From assembly GCA_015056205.1 (NCBI GenBank), contig SVGS01000009.1, positions 1-64,000 on the forward strand: DNA of 64,000 bases, in the 5' to 3' direction. This document shows positions 40,946 to 49,744 of the stretch, in pieces. The stretch comes from Clostridiales bacterium (lineage in GTDB: Bacteria > Bacillota > Clostridia > Christensenellales > Aristaeellaceae). The notes under the pieces are model-generated. The model was given only the letters and a program-made list of their open reading frames with translations. It had not been told where the DNA came from and made no database searches. The translations under genes and the position numbers were made by a program. The number at the start of each line of letters is the position of its first letter. Position 1 is the first letter of the stretch.

Positions 40946-41264
40946 GAATCAAAATTCAATGGGTGCTTTGCAGCCCATTGAAAACGTTTTGGTGAAACCA
41001 CAGGTCCGGGAGCATACAGATTCCGCGTGAACCGGATTCCGGATACGCCGTTCCCTCCTTCCTTCCCGGACTTTATTACGCGTTATACTATAAAACGCCA
41101 TCAAACGTAACAAAAAATTCAAAAATTTTTGTTTTTTTCTGATTTTTTGGGCTCTTTGTTTTTTCGGGGCGGTTCGGATCCTCCGGCGCAGGCTGGGCTG
41201 TGGGTGAAAACGATATTGAATTCACACCGGTTCTCTGCTATAAACAGGGGAGGAGGCGAGAACG
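40946..41264. other. AT-rich regulatory gap
   Basis: It contains the inverted repeat CAATGGG ... CCCATTG (about 40958-40981) and an AT-rich stretch near 41100-41165 containing several T- and A-tracts. It probably carries promoters for the 36-residue gene and for the acetyltransferase at 41265. No gene seen. Confidence 0.5.
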
Positions 41265-41783
41265 ATGAGCGATAACGGAACTCAGACGAAAGAAAACCGC
41301 CCGGAGAAATCCGTACCGGAGGTCCGCTTCGCGCGGGAAGAGGACCTGGAGCGGGTGAACGAGCTGCGCCGGGTGGTGAATGATCTGCATGTAAAAGGAA
41401 AACCGGATGTGTTCAAACCCGGTTTCTGCGATGAGCTGCGCGACTATATCCACGTGATCCGGTCGGATCCGAACAAGGAGATCGTGGTTGCGGAGCTGGA
41501 GGGAAAAATCTGCGGATTCGCCGTGCTGAACCATATCGTGAAGCCGGAAAACCCGTTCATGTACGAGCGGGACTTCCTGGACATCGATGAATTTGCCGTG
41601 GACACGGCCTGCCGCCGGCGCGGCGTGGCAAGCGCAATGGTTGCCTTTATCCGCGGCTGGGCGAAGGAACAGGGGTATAAACGGCTGGAACTGAATATGT
41701 GGGAGTTTAATCAGGGCGCCCTGGCGTTCTATGAATCGGCCGGTTTCTCCACGTACCGGAGATACATGGAGATGTTTCTGTAA
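41265..41783 (+). CDS. GNAT-family N-acetyltransferase
   Basis: 172 residues. Acetyl-CoA motif A is DEFAVDTACRRRGVASAMVAFIRGWAKEQG, and ELNMWEFNQGALAFYESAGF is the motif B region. GGGGAGGAGG precedes ATG 41265. Single gene; substrate unknown. Confidence 0.9.
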   Translation: MSDNGTQTKENRPEKSVPEVRFAREEDLERVNELRRVVNDLHVKGKPDVFKPGFCDELRDYIHVIRSDPNKEIVVAELEGKICGFAVLNHIVKPENPFMYERDFLDIDEFAVDTACRRRGVASAMVAFIRGWAKEQGYKRLELNMWEFNQGALAFYESAGFSTYRRYMEMFL

Positions 41784-41789
41784 CGGATG

Positions 41790-44294
41790 TCAGGGAGAAT
41801 CCTGAAGCGGGAAAGCACCGGATCCATGGGACCGGGCTTCATCGGTGAGCGTTAACAATCCGTGCAGGAGGATGGAACCGTCCGGATTCCATTCCGGAAC
41901 GACGGATGTATCCAGACTGGCGAACCAGTCTTCCTGGACCGCTTCCCCCTCGCTGTTCAGACTGGCTTTTTTCTCCGGATCCCAGTAGAAGCAATCCTTC
42001 CCGGTCACGGAATCAGCCGCCTGTCCCTGCGGATCCAGCCGGTCCGGCGGTGTTTCTTCTTCCGTCTTCGTGCGGAAGCTCAGAATCCCGCGGGCTTCAA
42101 AGTCCGTGACAGTGTCCCGATTCCCGCAGTACAGATATACATTGCCGCTGCCGTTGCCGTAGGAAGTACAGTTGTAAATCTTCACGTCCGGACAGCCGTT
42201 GGTATCAATGCCTTTGTTCCGGTTTTCATAGGCAATGGAATGAAGCAGGATATGCCCGCCGGGCAGGTTGGATCCGCCCAGCTTAAACCCGTTTCCGTTT
42301 CCGGCTTCCATTTCTTCCGACTCCGCGAACGACAGATTTCCCTGCCCGTCGCAGACAGCGGCTGCCTTTTCAAATCCTTTGGCGTTTCCGCCGGGCACCA
42401 CGCGTATCTGGCCGTTCCTGAAGGAAACGCAGTTCCGGATGGTTACCGAACCGATTGGACCGGTGGAAATCTTGGCGAACAAATCCCAGCCGTCGTCCGC
42501 GTTCCAGGCGGCAATACAGCTGTCAAACGTATTTCCTTCACCGGCTGTCAGCTTCGCGGCAAATCCGTCCGCATCCTCCAGGGCTTTGTCGGCGTTATTC
42601 ATGGACGCGCAGCTTCTGACCAGGTTGTGCGAAGGCCAAAGGTCTCTCTTATCCCGGGATGAACCGGAGATCTGCAGGCCGGTGCCCCCGTTGCCGTAGA
42701 AATTCATCCGTTCCAGAACACAGTGATGGCCCGCCAGGCTGAGACCCGGCTGCCGGTCCTTTGTTCCGGTAATGTTGATCCGTGAAAAATGCCAGTAGTC
42801 TCCGGCAACAACCATGCCTGAGCCGGTACCGCCAAAGTCCAGCGTCACAAAAGCGTTTTCCGCGGGCTTGACGGCGATCGGCTCTTCTTCGGTGCCATCG
42901 CGCCCTCTGGCTACCGTCAGCGTCCTGCCTGACAGATCATAGACGCCTGCCGATAACAGAACCGTCTGTCCGGGCGCCGCATAATCCAGCGCTGTCTGAA
43001 GATCCACGGCGTCTTCCGGGGAAGTGCCGCCGTTTTCCGCCTTTCCGTTTTTGGAAACCCGGATCACGCCGTCCTTTCCCAATGCTCTGCGGGTGACGGT
43101 CTGCGTGAAGACACAGGGGTCATAGCTGGAAAGACGCCTGAAAGCGCTGAATGCAAAATCGGGGTCCGGTGTGAATTCCACCGCCAGCTCTGTTTCGTTC
43201 CCGGTCAGTTCCACCGGCATTTCACAATATTCATCCGCCCTGATCCGGAGCGTTCCGGTGACGGCTGTTCCGTCTCTTAACACCCGGGCCGTCCCGTCCG
43301 CATTGGTCCGGAAAACCAGCTGATAAACATCGCCGGACGCGGTGGCGGGGCTGGTCACCGCCGCTTCCAGATCCGTATATTCGGTTTCCTGCGGAGTCCA
43401 TCCCGCCGCATTCCACTCGCTGGTTGTAAACTGAATGTTGCTGAAGGTGGCGTTCAGCCCCCGGGCGACAACCAGTGCAATATACGCCGCATGCTCTTCC
43501 TGGCAGGAAAGCGGATCATCCAGTTCGCTGTAAGCGGTCACCGCGGCTGCCATGCTGTCCCTGGCCGGAATGTACCAGACCGACCTGCCGATCTCTTCCC
43601 CGGTCTCCGGATCGGACTGGGAGGCAATGTAAGCATTGTCTGTTTTCTCAAGACAGACCCGGTAGGTTTTTCCCTGCTCGATTCTGCTTTCATCCGTGCC
43701 GCCGCCCCAGCTGTATCGAAATGGCTCAATTTCGTTCAGATCGGAAGCTTCCGGGGATACGATTCCCCTGTATGCCCGGAGCCCTATTGTGCAGGGGACG
43801 TTCGGAGATTTGTTCATTCCGCCGCAGGGAAGCTTCGTGGCGCAGACGGATACCAGATTTGACATCCAGCTGCCGGATACGCCTTCTTCTCCGAAGGAAT
43901 CCCGGGCCATCAGCGCAAACCCCTCCTGACCGTCCGGCGCCGGATTCAGTTCATCCACGGTGACATCCGCCTGCAGCCGGAAATTGGTCGTGGTGGGGTC
44001 AATCACGGTATAGTAATAACTGCCGCCGTCCGCGGGCGCGTCGGCAACAAACTTTCCGCCTTTTTTGCTGACGGTACCGTCCTCCTTGAACAGGGCGGAG
44101 CTTAAAGATACCGGACTGTCTGTCCCGGGGCCGCCGGAGAGGAGTCTGTTACGATCCCCGCCGACAGATACGCCGAAGAATCTGAACTGCCATTCCTCTT
44201 CCGCTGCGGCGCATTCCGGAAGCGGGAGCATCAGGAGGCTGTAAACCAGCACGATCACCGGCAGGATCTGCAAAGCTTTTTTCCATGATTTCAT
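41790..44294 (-). CDS. Secreted pectate lyase, PL9-type right-handed beta-helix
   Basis: 834 residues with a signal peptide (LQILPVIVLVYSLLMLPLPECAAA). An N-terminal beta-sandwich-like region (residues to about 390) may bind substrate. The C-terminal part is a parallel beta-helix of the PL9 type: DAVDLQTALDYAAPGQTVLLSAGVYDLSGRTL, calcium-site candidates in DADGFAAKL and ADDGWDLFAK, and RNCVSFRNGQ. PL9 enzymes cleave polygalacturonate by Ca2+-assisted beta-elimination. The start at 44294 is chosen for the signal peptide; 44315 (MSKDEIAMKS) is possible. Confidence 0.82.
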   Translation of the reverse strand: MKSWKKALQILPVIVLVYSLLMLPLPECAAAEEEWQFRFFGVSVGGDRNRLLSGGPGTDSPVSLSSALFKEDGTVSKKGGKFVADAPADGGSYYYTVIDPTTTNFRLQADVTVDELNPAPDGQEGFALMARDSFGEEGVSGSWMSNLVSVCATKLPCGGMNKSPNVPCTIGLRAYRGIVSPEASDLNEIEPFRYSWGGGTDESRIEQGKTYRVCLEKTDNAYIASQSDPETGEEIGRSVWYIPARDSMAAAVTAYSELDDPLSCQEEHAAYIALVVARGLNATFSNIQFTTSEWNAAGWTPQETEYTDLEAAVTSPATASGDVYQLVFRTNADGTARVLRDGTAVTGTLRIRADEYCEMPVELTGNETELAVEFTPDPDFAFSAFRRLSSYDPCVFTQTVTRRALGKDGVIRVSKNGKAENGGTSPEDAVDLQTALDYAAPGQTVLLSAGVYDLSGRTLTVARGRDGTEEEPIAVKPAENAFVTLDFGGTGSGMVVAGDYWHFSRINITGTKDRQPGLSLAGHHCVLERMNFYGNGGTGLQISGSSRDKRDLWPSHNLVRSCASMNNADKALEDADGFAAKLTAGEGNTFDSCIAAWNADDGWDLFAKISTGPIGSVTIRNCVSFRNGQIRVVPGGNAKGFEKAAAVCDGQGNLSFAESEEMEAGNGNGFKLGGSNLPGGHILLHSIAYENRNKGIDTNGCPDVKIYNCTSYGNGSGNVYLYCGNRDTVTDFEARGILSFRTKTEEETPPDRLDPQGQAADSVTGKDCFYWDPEKKASLNSEGEAVQEDWFASLDTSVVPEWNPDGSILLHGLLTLTDEARSHGSGAFPLQDSP

Positions 44295-44528
44295 CGCGAT
44301 CTCATCCTTACTCATTGCGGGCCTTCCGATCCGGGAGGCTTCTTTTTCTTCAGTATATCATAAAAAGAGAAAAATGCCAAATTATTACAATTCAATACAC
44401 GCGTTATCGCCTGCCGTGTATGACACTGACGGGAAAACGCGATGCTGCTGCCCGGCAAAAAACGAAAACAGCGAAGCAGAAAAGCTTGCTCCGCTGAAAG
44501 CCGTGACTTATGAGATTCCGCCGGGCCG

Positions 44529-45824
44529 TCATTTCTGCTCTTCGGGCAGTTCTACTTCCGGATTCAGATAGGAATCGAACGGGAGCCTTTCATAAGGAAT
44601 GCCCAGTTCGTCCAGAATGTCCCCAAAGGCCAGATAATAACGGTCTGACGGAATCGTCTGGGTGAAATTGATATGGAAATACCCGGCGGTCTCACTCATC
44701 AGAAGGAAGGTGGCTCCGTTGGCCGGGGGTGCGTTCAGATAACGCACATGCCTGATCTGACCGGCATAGTCATTGGTGCGCAGGCCGCCGACATAATCCA
44801 CAAAGAAGGTATTCTGAGGATTGTTTTCGCTCATGGCCATGACTTTGTTTTTGAGATAGTAGGTGGGCATTCTGGAACCCAGATGGATGATCGTGTTCAT
44901 CCCGGCGCTGACCAGCTTCGGGAATTCACCGGTCAGCTTCTCCTTCATGGCGACCCGGATCCGGGCCGCCAGTTCGCCTGTGGAAAGACGCCGGGCATCT
45001 TCCGGCGTGGTAGGAACGAAGATGGCGGCATAGGCATTCTTAAAGGTTTTCTCGGCCTGGAGCGCTTTCCGCAGGGAGATGGGGATCACGCTCATGATTA
45101 CGCCCTCCCGGATTCCGATTTCCCGGACAATGGCCTGGGTCATGATCGCGGCGGCTCCGGCAGCGGGGGAAGCGTTGTTTGCCTTACACCAGCCCAGGAA
45201 GTCCCCCGTCTTCACGCGCAGAGGCAGGGAATACATCTTCTCCACCTCGGTTCCCTCCAGCTCCGGAAGCCGGATCCGTGTCTCGGTTCCCATCGCCGCT
45301 TTCACCTTTTTGATATCGGCTTTCCGGCGTATGCTGTGGATATCGGCAGTCTCTGCCGGATCATACGGGATCTTATCGGTGTAGATTCCCTCATCATTGT
45401 AAACCCGGCCGTCCTTGAAACAGACATAATGGTAAAGAACAGCCTCAATGAAGCGGTTGAACCCCAGCCCGTCACACAGACCGTGAAACATGGCGAACGA
45501 AATTTTATCCTTCCAGTAAGTGATGTCCACCATGTGGTAGTTGGTGATTTTTCCTCCGATCACGCGGGGCTGTTCGCTCTCAGCCACAAGAAGGGGCAGG
45601 TCGTTGTCGGCATAGTAATAGAGGCCCTTTTTTCGGACAAACGCCGACCGGTAATAGGGCAGGCGGACGAGGGCCTTGTCCACGGCCTGCTGCAGGAATT
45701 CGCCGCGGATCGGCTCCGACAGGGTTATTTCCACGATGTAGCTGCGTTTTTTCTTTCCGTAAAACTGGGTTGCGCCGCAGGCATTCCACTCCCCGGGCGT
45801 AAAATGCGGGGCTGTGCTTTTCAT
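44529..45824 (-). CDS. Condensation-fold acyltransferase (alcohol/peptide acetyltransferase-like)
   Basis: 431 residues of the chloramphenicol-acetyltransferase/condensation superfamily. The active-site motif HxxxDG is FHGLCDGLGF. Near the C-terminus FFVDYVGGLR and FHINFTQTIPSDRY fit the family. No adenylation or carrier domains are nearby, so it is a stand-alone acyltransferase with unknown acceptor. AAAGGAGG precedes the start and lies inside the stop region of the 53-residue gene upstream, with which it is coupled. Confidence 0.85.
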   Translation of the reverse strand: MKSTAPHFTPGEWNACGATQFYGKKKRSYIVEITLSEPIRGEFLQQAVDKALVRLPYYRSAFVRKKGLYYYADNDLPLLVAESEQPRVIGGKITNYHMVDITYWKDKISFAMFHGLCDGLGFNRFIEAVLYHYVCFKDGRVYNDEGIYTDKIPYDPAETADIHSIRRKADIKKVKAAMGTETRIRLPELEGTEVEKMYSLPLRVKTGDFLGWCKANNASPAAGAAAIMTQAIVREIGIREGVIMSVIPISLRKALQAEKTFKNAYAAIFVPTTPEDARRLSTGELAARIRVAMKEKLTGEFPKLVSAGMNTIIHLGSRMPTYYLKNKVMAMSENNPQNTFFVDYVGGLRTNDYAGQIRHVRYLNAPPANGATFLLMSETAGYFHINFTQTIPSDRYYLAFGDILDELGIPYERLPFDSYLNPEVELPEEQK

Positions 45825-45826
45825 AG

Positions 45827-45988
45827 TTATTTTTCCTCCTTTATAACCTGCTGTAAATCATTATCGGCATTGGCGCCGGCGGCTTCAGCCACGCCGCCCT
45901 TACAGACGAACAGACTGCCGCCCGGGCTGAGCTGGAAGCTGTGTTCCCTGAAGCGCATGGCAAAGATTCCTTTTTTCGGATCATCCAT
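45827..45988 (-). CDS. Small protein upstream of the acyltransferase
   Basis: 53 residues starting MDDPKKGIFAMRFREHSFQL and ending LQQVIKEEK, with a central Gly-rich SPGGSLFVCKGG. Its stop lies two bases from the acyltransferase start, and its last codons contain that gene's ribosome site. This spacing and the G/C-rich third positions support real translation. Its own ribosome site is weak (GCAGG). Not recognised; a substrate peptide or partner of the acyltransferase are possibilities. Confidence 0.6.
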   Translation of the reverse strand: MDDPKKGIFAMRFREHSFQLSPGGSLFVCKGGVAEAAGANADNDLQQVIKEEK

Positions 45989-46087
45989 TTTATTTTGCCT
46001 GCAGAAAGGCTTCGTGTCAAGGAAATATTGCGTTATGCGGGGATTTTTCGGCTTTTGTTCCTGAACGGCTCATGCGCCGGCTTTCTT

Positions 46088-46300
46088 TTGAAAACGGGAG
46101 GACCGGCCGGATACGGCTTTTATTCCCAGCGCTACGTGGGAGATCCGCAGCAGCGGCAGTCCGCGAACGAGACGATTGTGGGGAACCTGATCGGACAGAT
46201 CGAGCGCATCGATGACGTGCTGCGTTACCCCGCGGACGTCCCGGAAACGGAGGAGGAAGCGGCGGAGGGGGAAACGCGAAAACTCCGGAGGACGCCCTGA
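46088..46300 (+). CDS. Possible small protein or 3' gene remnant before a terminator
   Basis: The open frame on this strand has coding-like codon use from about 46096 (AGYGFYSQRYVGDPQQ, then SANETIVGNLIGQIERIDDVLRY and an acidic tail). It ends right at a terminator. No convincing start exists: the TTG at 46088 has no ribosome site, and the frame upstream is antisense to another small gene. It may be the surviving 3' part of a larger gene. Not recognised. Confidence 0.4.
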   Translation: MKTGGPAGYGFYSQRYVGDPQQRQSANETIVGNLIGQIERIDDVLRYPADVPETEEEAAEGETRKLRRTP

Positions 46301-46331
46301 AAAGATTCATTTTCTTTTCGGGGCGTTTTTT
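46293..46331 (+). terminator. Intrinsic terminator
   Basis: CGCCCTGAAAAG (46293-46304) pairs with CTTTTCGGGGCG (46314-46325) with one mismatch, followed by TTTTTT. It marks the end of a + strand transcript carrying the 46088-46300 frame. Confidence 0.8.
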
Positions 46332-46425
46332 GATGCGGGGACAACGGATCCATGATACAATAAGCTGTCAGAAACTGAATCAGACAAGGGTGGAAGACGG
46401 CATGTATACCGGAGGAGATGATGAA

Positions 46426-49089
46426 ATGGCAGCAGGCGGAGGAGCAAAAATCCGGCCGGACGATCTGGCGGATCACGGAAAAAGAATCTTTACCGTGACG
46501 GACTATGGGGTGACCGGCACAACCAGTCCTGTGGAAAATACACGAATCATCAATGAACTGATTGCCCGGGCTTCCGAAAGCGGGGGCGGAACCGTCCTGA
46601 TTCCGAAAGGAATATATGGGATATATACCCTTCGAATGAGAAACGATGTGACACTGCATATGGAAACGGGCGCCGTGCTTCGCGCTGCCAGGCCGGGAGC
46701 GGAAGGGGGAAACTATGATGAACCGGAGGTTAACCTCTTTGCAGGCATTCAGGATCACGGGCACAGCTATCTGGCCAACAGCCTCATCTACGGAAGGGAG
46801 CTGCGCAGGATCGCGATTACGGGCAGCGGGGTACTGGATGGCAGCAATTATCATACCCGGAAACCCGGTGAACCGCTCGAATACATTCTGAACCGGTGGG
46901 ATCCGGCTTTTCCGGAAAAAAGATCGGAGAAGGGACATACGGGGACCTGGTTCGGCAATAAAGGCATTGCGCTGGATAGCTGTGAAGGCATTGTGCTGAC
47001 CGGCTTCACCTTCCTGATCGGCGGCCATTTCGCGCTGATCCTGAGCGGCTGCAGGGATATCTGGATGGACCGGCTGCTGGTGGATACGGCGCGGGATGCA
47101 CTGGATCTGGACGGAAGCCAGGATGTTACGCTGAGGCACTCGGTTTTCAATTCCCTGAACGATGACGCCATCTGTCTGAAGGCATCCTTCGGGGCGAGGA
47201 AGTTCATGCCCGTGAGAAACATCCTGGTGGAGGACTGCAAGGTGACGGGCTTTGACGCGGGCAGCGTTTATGCCGGACAGTATACCCGGGACAAGCTGGC
47301 CGCCACGGACCGCTGCAAGCCCTGCGGGCGGGTGAAATTCGGCACGGAAGCCAGCTGCGGCTGCGATCATGTTACCGTGAGAAGGGTGGAATTCATCCGC
47401 TCCCGGGGGATCTGTCTGGAATCCTGCGATACCGCGGATATGCATGACATCCTGATTGAAGACTGCCGGATGACGGAGGTCAGTTCCTCTCCGGTCTTTA
47501 TCCGGCTGGGGATCAGAAACCGGTTTCCCGTTACGGGAAACAGCGGAGAGGATACTCTGGGAACGGTTCGGAGCGATCCTGTGAACATCGGGGAGGAAAG
47601 GCCGGCGGAGGAAACGCAGGTCCGGCTGGATCACCGGGAATGGATTCTTCCCAGCGGAAAAGAATGGCCTGCGTATCCGGCCGCGGGGTATTTGCCCTCT
47701 GTCCGGAGGGACCGGACGGTCAGCGTGGACGGCGTCAGCGAATTTACAATCCCCCGGGAGAAAGATCCCTGCGAGATCAATCCCGCCAACTATGATACGG
47801 CCGTTGAAGACGGGAAGACGCTGTACTATGCGAAAAAATGGGATCCGGAGAAGGGAGCCTACGTCCGGGATGCGCATCATCTCATTCCGGAAAGGGAACT
47901 GTCCCTGTATGCCAACGCTTTCGGGGCGGCTCCCGGAAACACCTCGGCAAGGGCCTGGAATATCACGATCCGAAACCTGAAGGTGCGGGACGCGGATCCC
48001 CGATATCCGATTCTGATCCAGGGCCTGACGGACAGCCCTGTCCGGAATGTCACACTTGAAAACATTGATGTGGAATACCGGGGCGGAATCACCCGGAAAA
48101 TGGCGGAGGAGCAGCGTCAGCTGAATACCGTCTGGAATTTTTCCCAGTTCGGGGCGCCGAGAGACCGGCAGATTCTTCCATGGCTGGTTAATACTTTTTT
48201 TACCAAAGATGAGGGACTGCTTCCGCGGGCGGACTGGGATCCGGAGAGCCGGCAGTGGGTTCCGGATCCCTACAATGTGCCGGAACTGGCGGAGGTATAT
48301 CCGGAACCGTCGAACTACGGGATCCTTCCTGCCTACGGAGTATATGCCCGGCACGCGGAAGGCCTGCGGATGAAGAACGTGAACCTCTCGACGCAGGCGC
48401 CCGATGAACGGGATGCCGTTGTGCTGGACGATATCCGGGGTGCGGAGCTGACCGGCTTCCGGGACGGCGGGAATGTGACAACGGTCCGCAGCGCGTGGCG
48501 CAGACCCTCCGGCCTGGAGATGGTGCCGGACTATCCCTGCCACGAGGAGAGGGTGGAAGGCCTGAAAACAGACGGGACGGTGCGGATCCGTGAGATCACG
48601 CTTCCCGCGCCGGCCCCGGGAACGCCTCCGGATTCCCTGTATCCCTGGCCGACGGCGCCGGTTCCGGAGAACGGATACCGTTATGCTGAAAAGACGGAGC
48701 AGGTTCCGCTTCCCCGCTGCGTATACCGGCCGTATGTGATCTGGGAATGGGAGGAGGCCGGAAAACTCCGGCTCCGGGTCAGAGATCCCGCGGGGGACCG
48801 GCAGACGCAGGATGTGGATTCCGATTCCGGTGAAATCATCCGGCAGGACGCGTTTGTTCCGCCGCAGCCGGTTTCCCTGTCTGTCGCTGCGGAACTGAAA
48901 AAGGGAGAGCGGAGCACTCCGCTGACCCTGATCCCGATGGCGGGGGAGGACGGGCATGCATACTGTATTGAACTGTCGGAAGAGATGCCGGGAGACAGCG
49001 AAATTGAGATTACGGTTCATGACGGATTCCGCGCGGAAAAGCAGCTGATCCGGAAAAATGATCCTGAAAAAACCGCCGGACATTATTGA
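46426..49089 (+). CDS. Large GH28-type (polygalacturonase-like) glycosidase
   Basis: 887 residues. The beta-helix of GH28 is recognisable: an N-terminal VTDYGVTG segment, ITGSGVLDG, HFALILSGCRDIWMDRLLVD, and the catalytic Asp pair in FNSLNDDAICLKASFG. It lacks a signal peptide, suggesting intracellular action on oligogalacturonides. At nearly twice the usual GH28 length, residues from about 600 form an extra C-terminal region with beta-rich segments of unknown role. GGAGGAG precedes ATG 46426 by eight bases. Together with the PL9 lyase it makes a small pectin locus. Confidence 0.8.
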   Translation: MAAGGGAKIRPDDLADHGKRIFTVTDYGVTGTTSPVENTRIINELIARASESGGGTVLIPKGIYGIYTLRMRNDVTLHMETGAVLRAARPGAEGGNYDEPEVNLFAGIQDHGHSYLANSLIYGRELRRIAITGSGVLDGSNYHTRKPGEPLEYILNRWDPAFPEKRSEKGHTGTWFGNKGIALDSCEGIVLTGFTFLIGGHFALILSGCRDIWMDRLLVDTARDALDLDGSQDVTLRHSVFNSLNDDAICLKASFGARKFMPVRNILVEDCKVTGFDAGSVYAGQYTRDKLAATDRCKPCGRVKFGTEASCGCDHVTVRRVEFIRSRGICLESCDTADMHDILIEDCRMTEVSSSPVFIRLGIRNRFPVTGNSGEDTLGTVRSDPVNIGEERPAEETQVRLDHREWILPSGKEWPAYPAAGYLPSVRRDRTVSVDGVSEFTIPREKDPCEINPANYDTAVEDGKTLYYAKKWDPEKGAYVRDAHHLIPERELSLYANAFGAAPGNTSARAWNITIRNLKVRDADPRYPILIQGLTDSPVRNVTLENIDVEYRGGITRKMAEEQRQLNTVWNFSQFGAPRDRQILPWLVNTFFTKDEGLLPRADWDPESRQWVPDPYNVPELAEVYPEPSNYGILPAYGVYARHAEGLRMKNVNLSTQAPDERDAVVLDDIRGAELTGFRDGGNVTTVRSAWRRPSGLEMVPDYPCHEERVEGLKTDGTVRIREITLPAPAPGTPPDSLYPWPTAPVPENGYRYAEKTEQVPLPRCVYRPYVIWEWEEAGKLRLRVRDPAGDRQTQDVDSDSGEIIRQDAFVPPQPVSLSVAAELKKGERSTPLTLIPMAGEDGHAYCIELSEEMPGDSEIEITVHDGFRAEKQLIRKNDPEKTAGHY

Positions 49090-49108
49090 CAGGAGTGTTT
49101 CCTTCCGC

Positions 49109-49136
49109 AGCATCCCGGCTATGCCGGGCTTTTTTT
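49109..49136 (+). terminator. Intrinsic terminator after the GH28-type gene
   Basis: AGC-AT-CCCGGC and GCCGGG-CT pair around the loop TAT and are followed by TTTTTT (49130-49136). Confidence 0.8.
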
Positions 49137-49744
49137 ACGTACCGGGCATGGTACGGTTCTGTTCAGGGAATCTTTGGCCGGGTTTCTGCTTCCTTTTCAT
49201 TGACGGAAAAGAGACCGGTTGTTACAATAAAATCAGAAAGAAAAAAAGATCCCGCAGGACAATGTCATTAAGATAAGCGGAGTTTCGGCTCCGCTTTCTT
49301 AATTGTCCGAGAATGGTCCCCAAATACGTTAAGTTAGGGATCAGCACAGAAGAAATCCCGTTCCAATCGGAGCGGGATTAGCTTTTATACGGCATATAGC
49401 TGAAATTTGAATATGGCGAACAGGCATCCCATTCCTCCTGTTAAGACCCGTGGCTTCCCAGTGCTCCCTATGGGGATTAAGGGCTGTTCATAATTTTTTT
49501 GACACAGGCGGAATAAAATCCTGCCCCCTCTTCGCGGCCTCCGGGATATTTTATGGTTTTCAGGGCAGCCGATGACAGGCCGGCCGTTATCATGCGGGTG
49601 CGGAAGCCGTCCGCCCCGATCCATTCAAAGAAAGTCACGGAAGAGCGATGGCCCGATCTTTTCGCGGAATGCAAAAAAGCGATATGGAAAAATATGCAAG
49701 GCTGTGATATAGTTACTTATAGATTGAAAGACGGAGTGGGGTTC
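49137..49744. other. 608-bp region with further hairpins and no clear gene
   Basis: Two more terminator-like stem-loops occur: AAGCGGAG/CTCCGCTT (49275-49296) and AATCCCG/CGGGATT (49354-49379), the latter followed by GCTTTT. On the - strand two overlapping frames (49477-49674 and 49385-49624) look weakly coding-like in different phases, as if one gene had been frameshifted. Neither has a ribosome site nor a family I recognise. The upstream extension of the MATE-ATPase frame (to 49553) is not used, as no ribosome site supports it. Confidence 0.5.

Noticed and set aside
46225-49113. A 962-codon open frame antisense to the GH28-type gene
   Set aside because: It is a product of GC-rich codon bias on the other strand: arginine/histidine/proline-rich, no ribosome site, and the sense frame has clear GH28 motifs.
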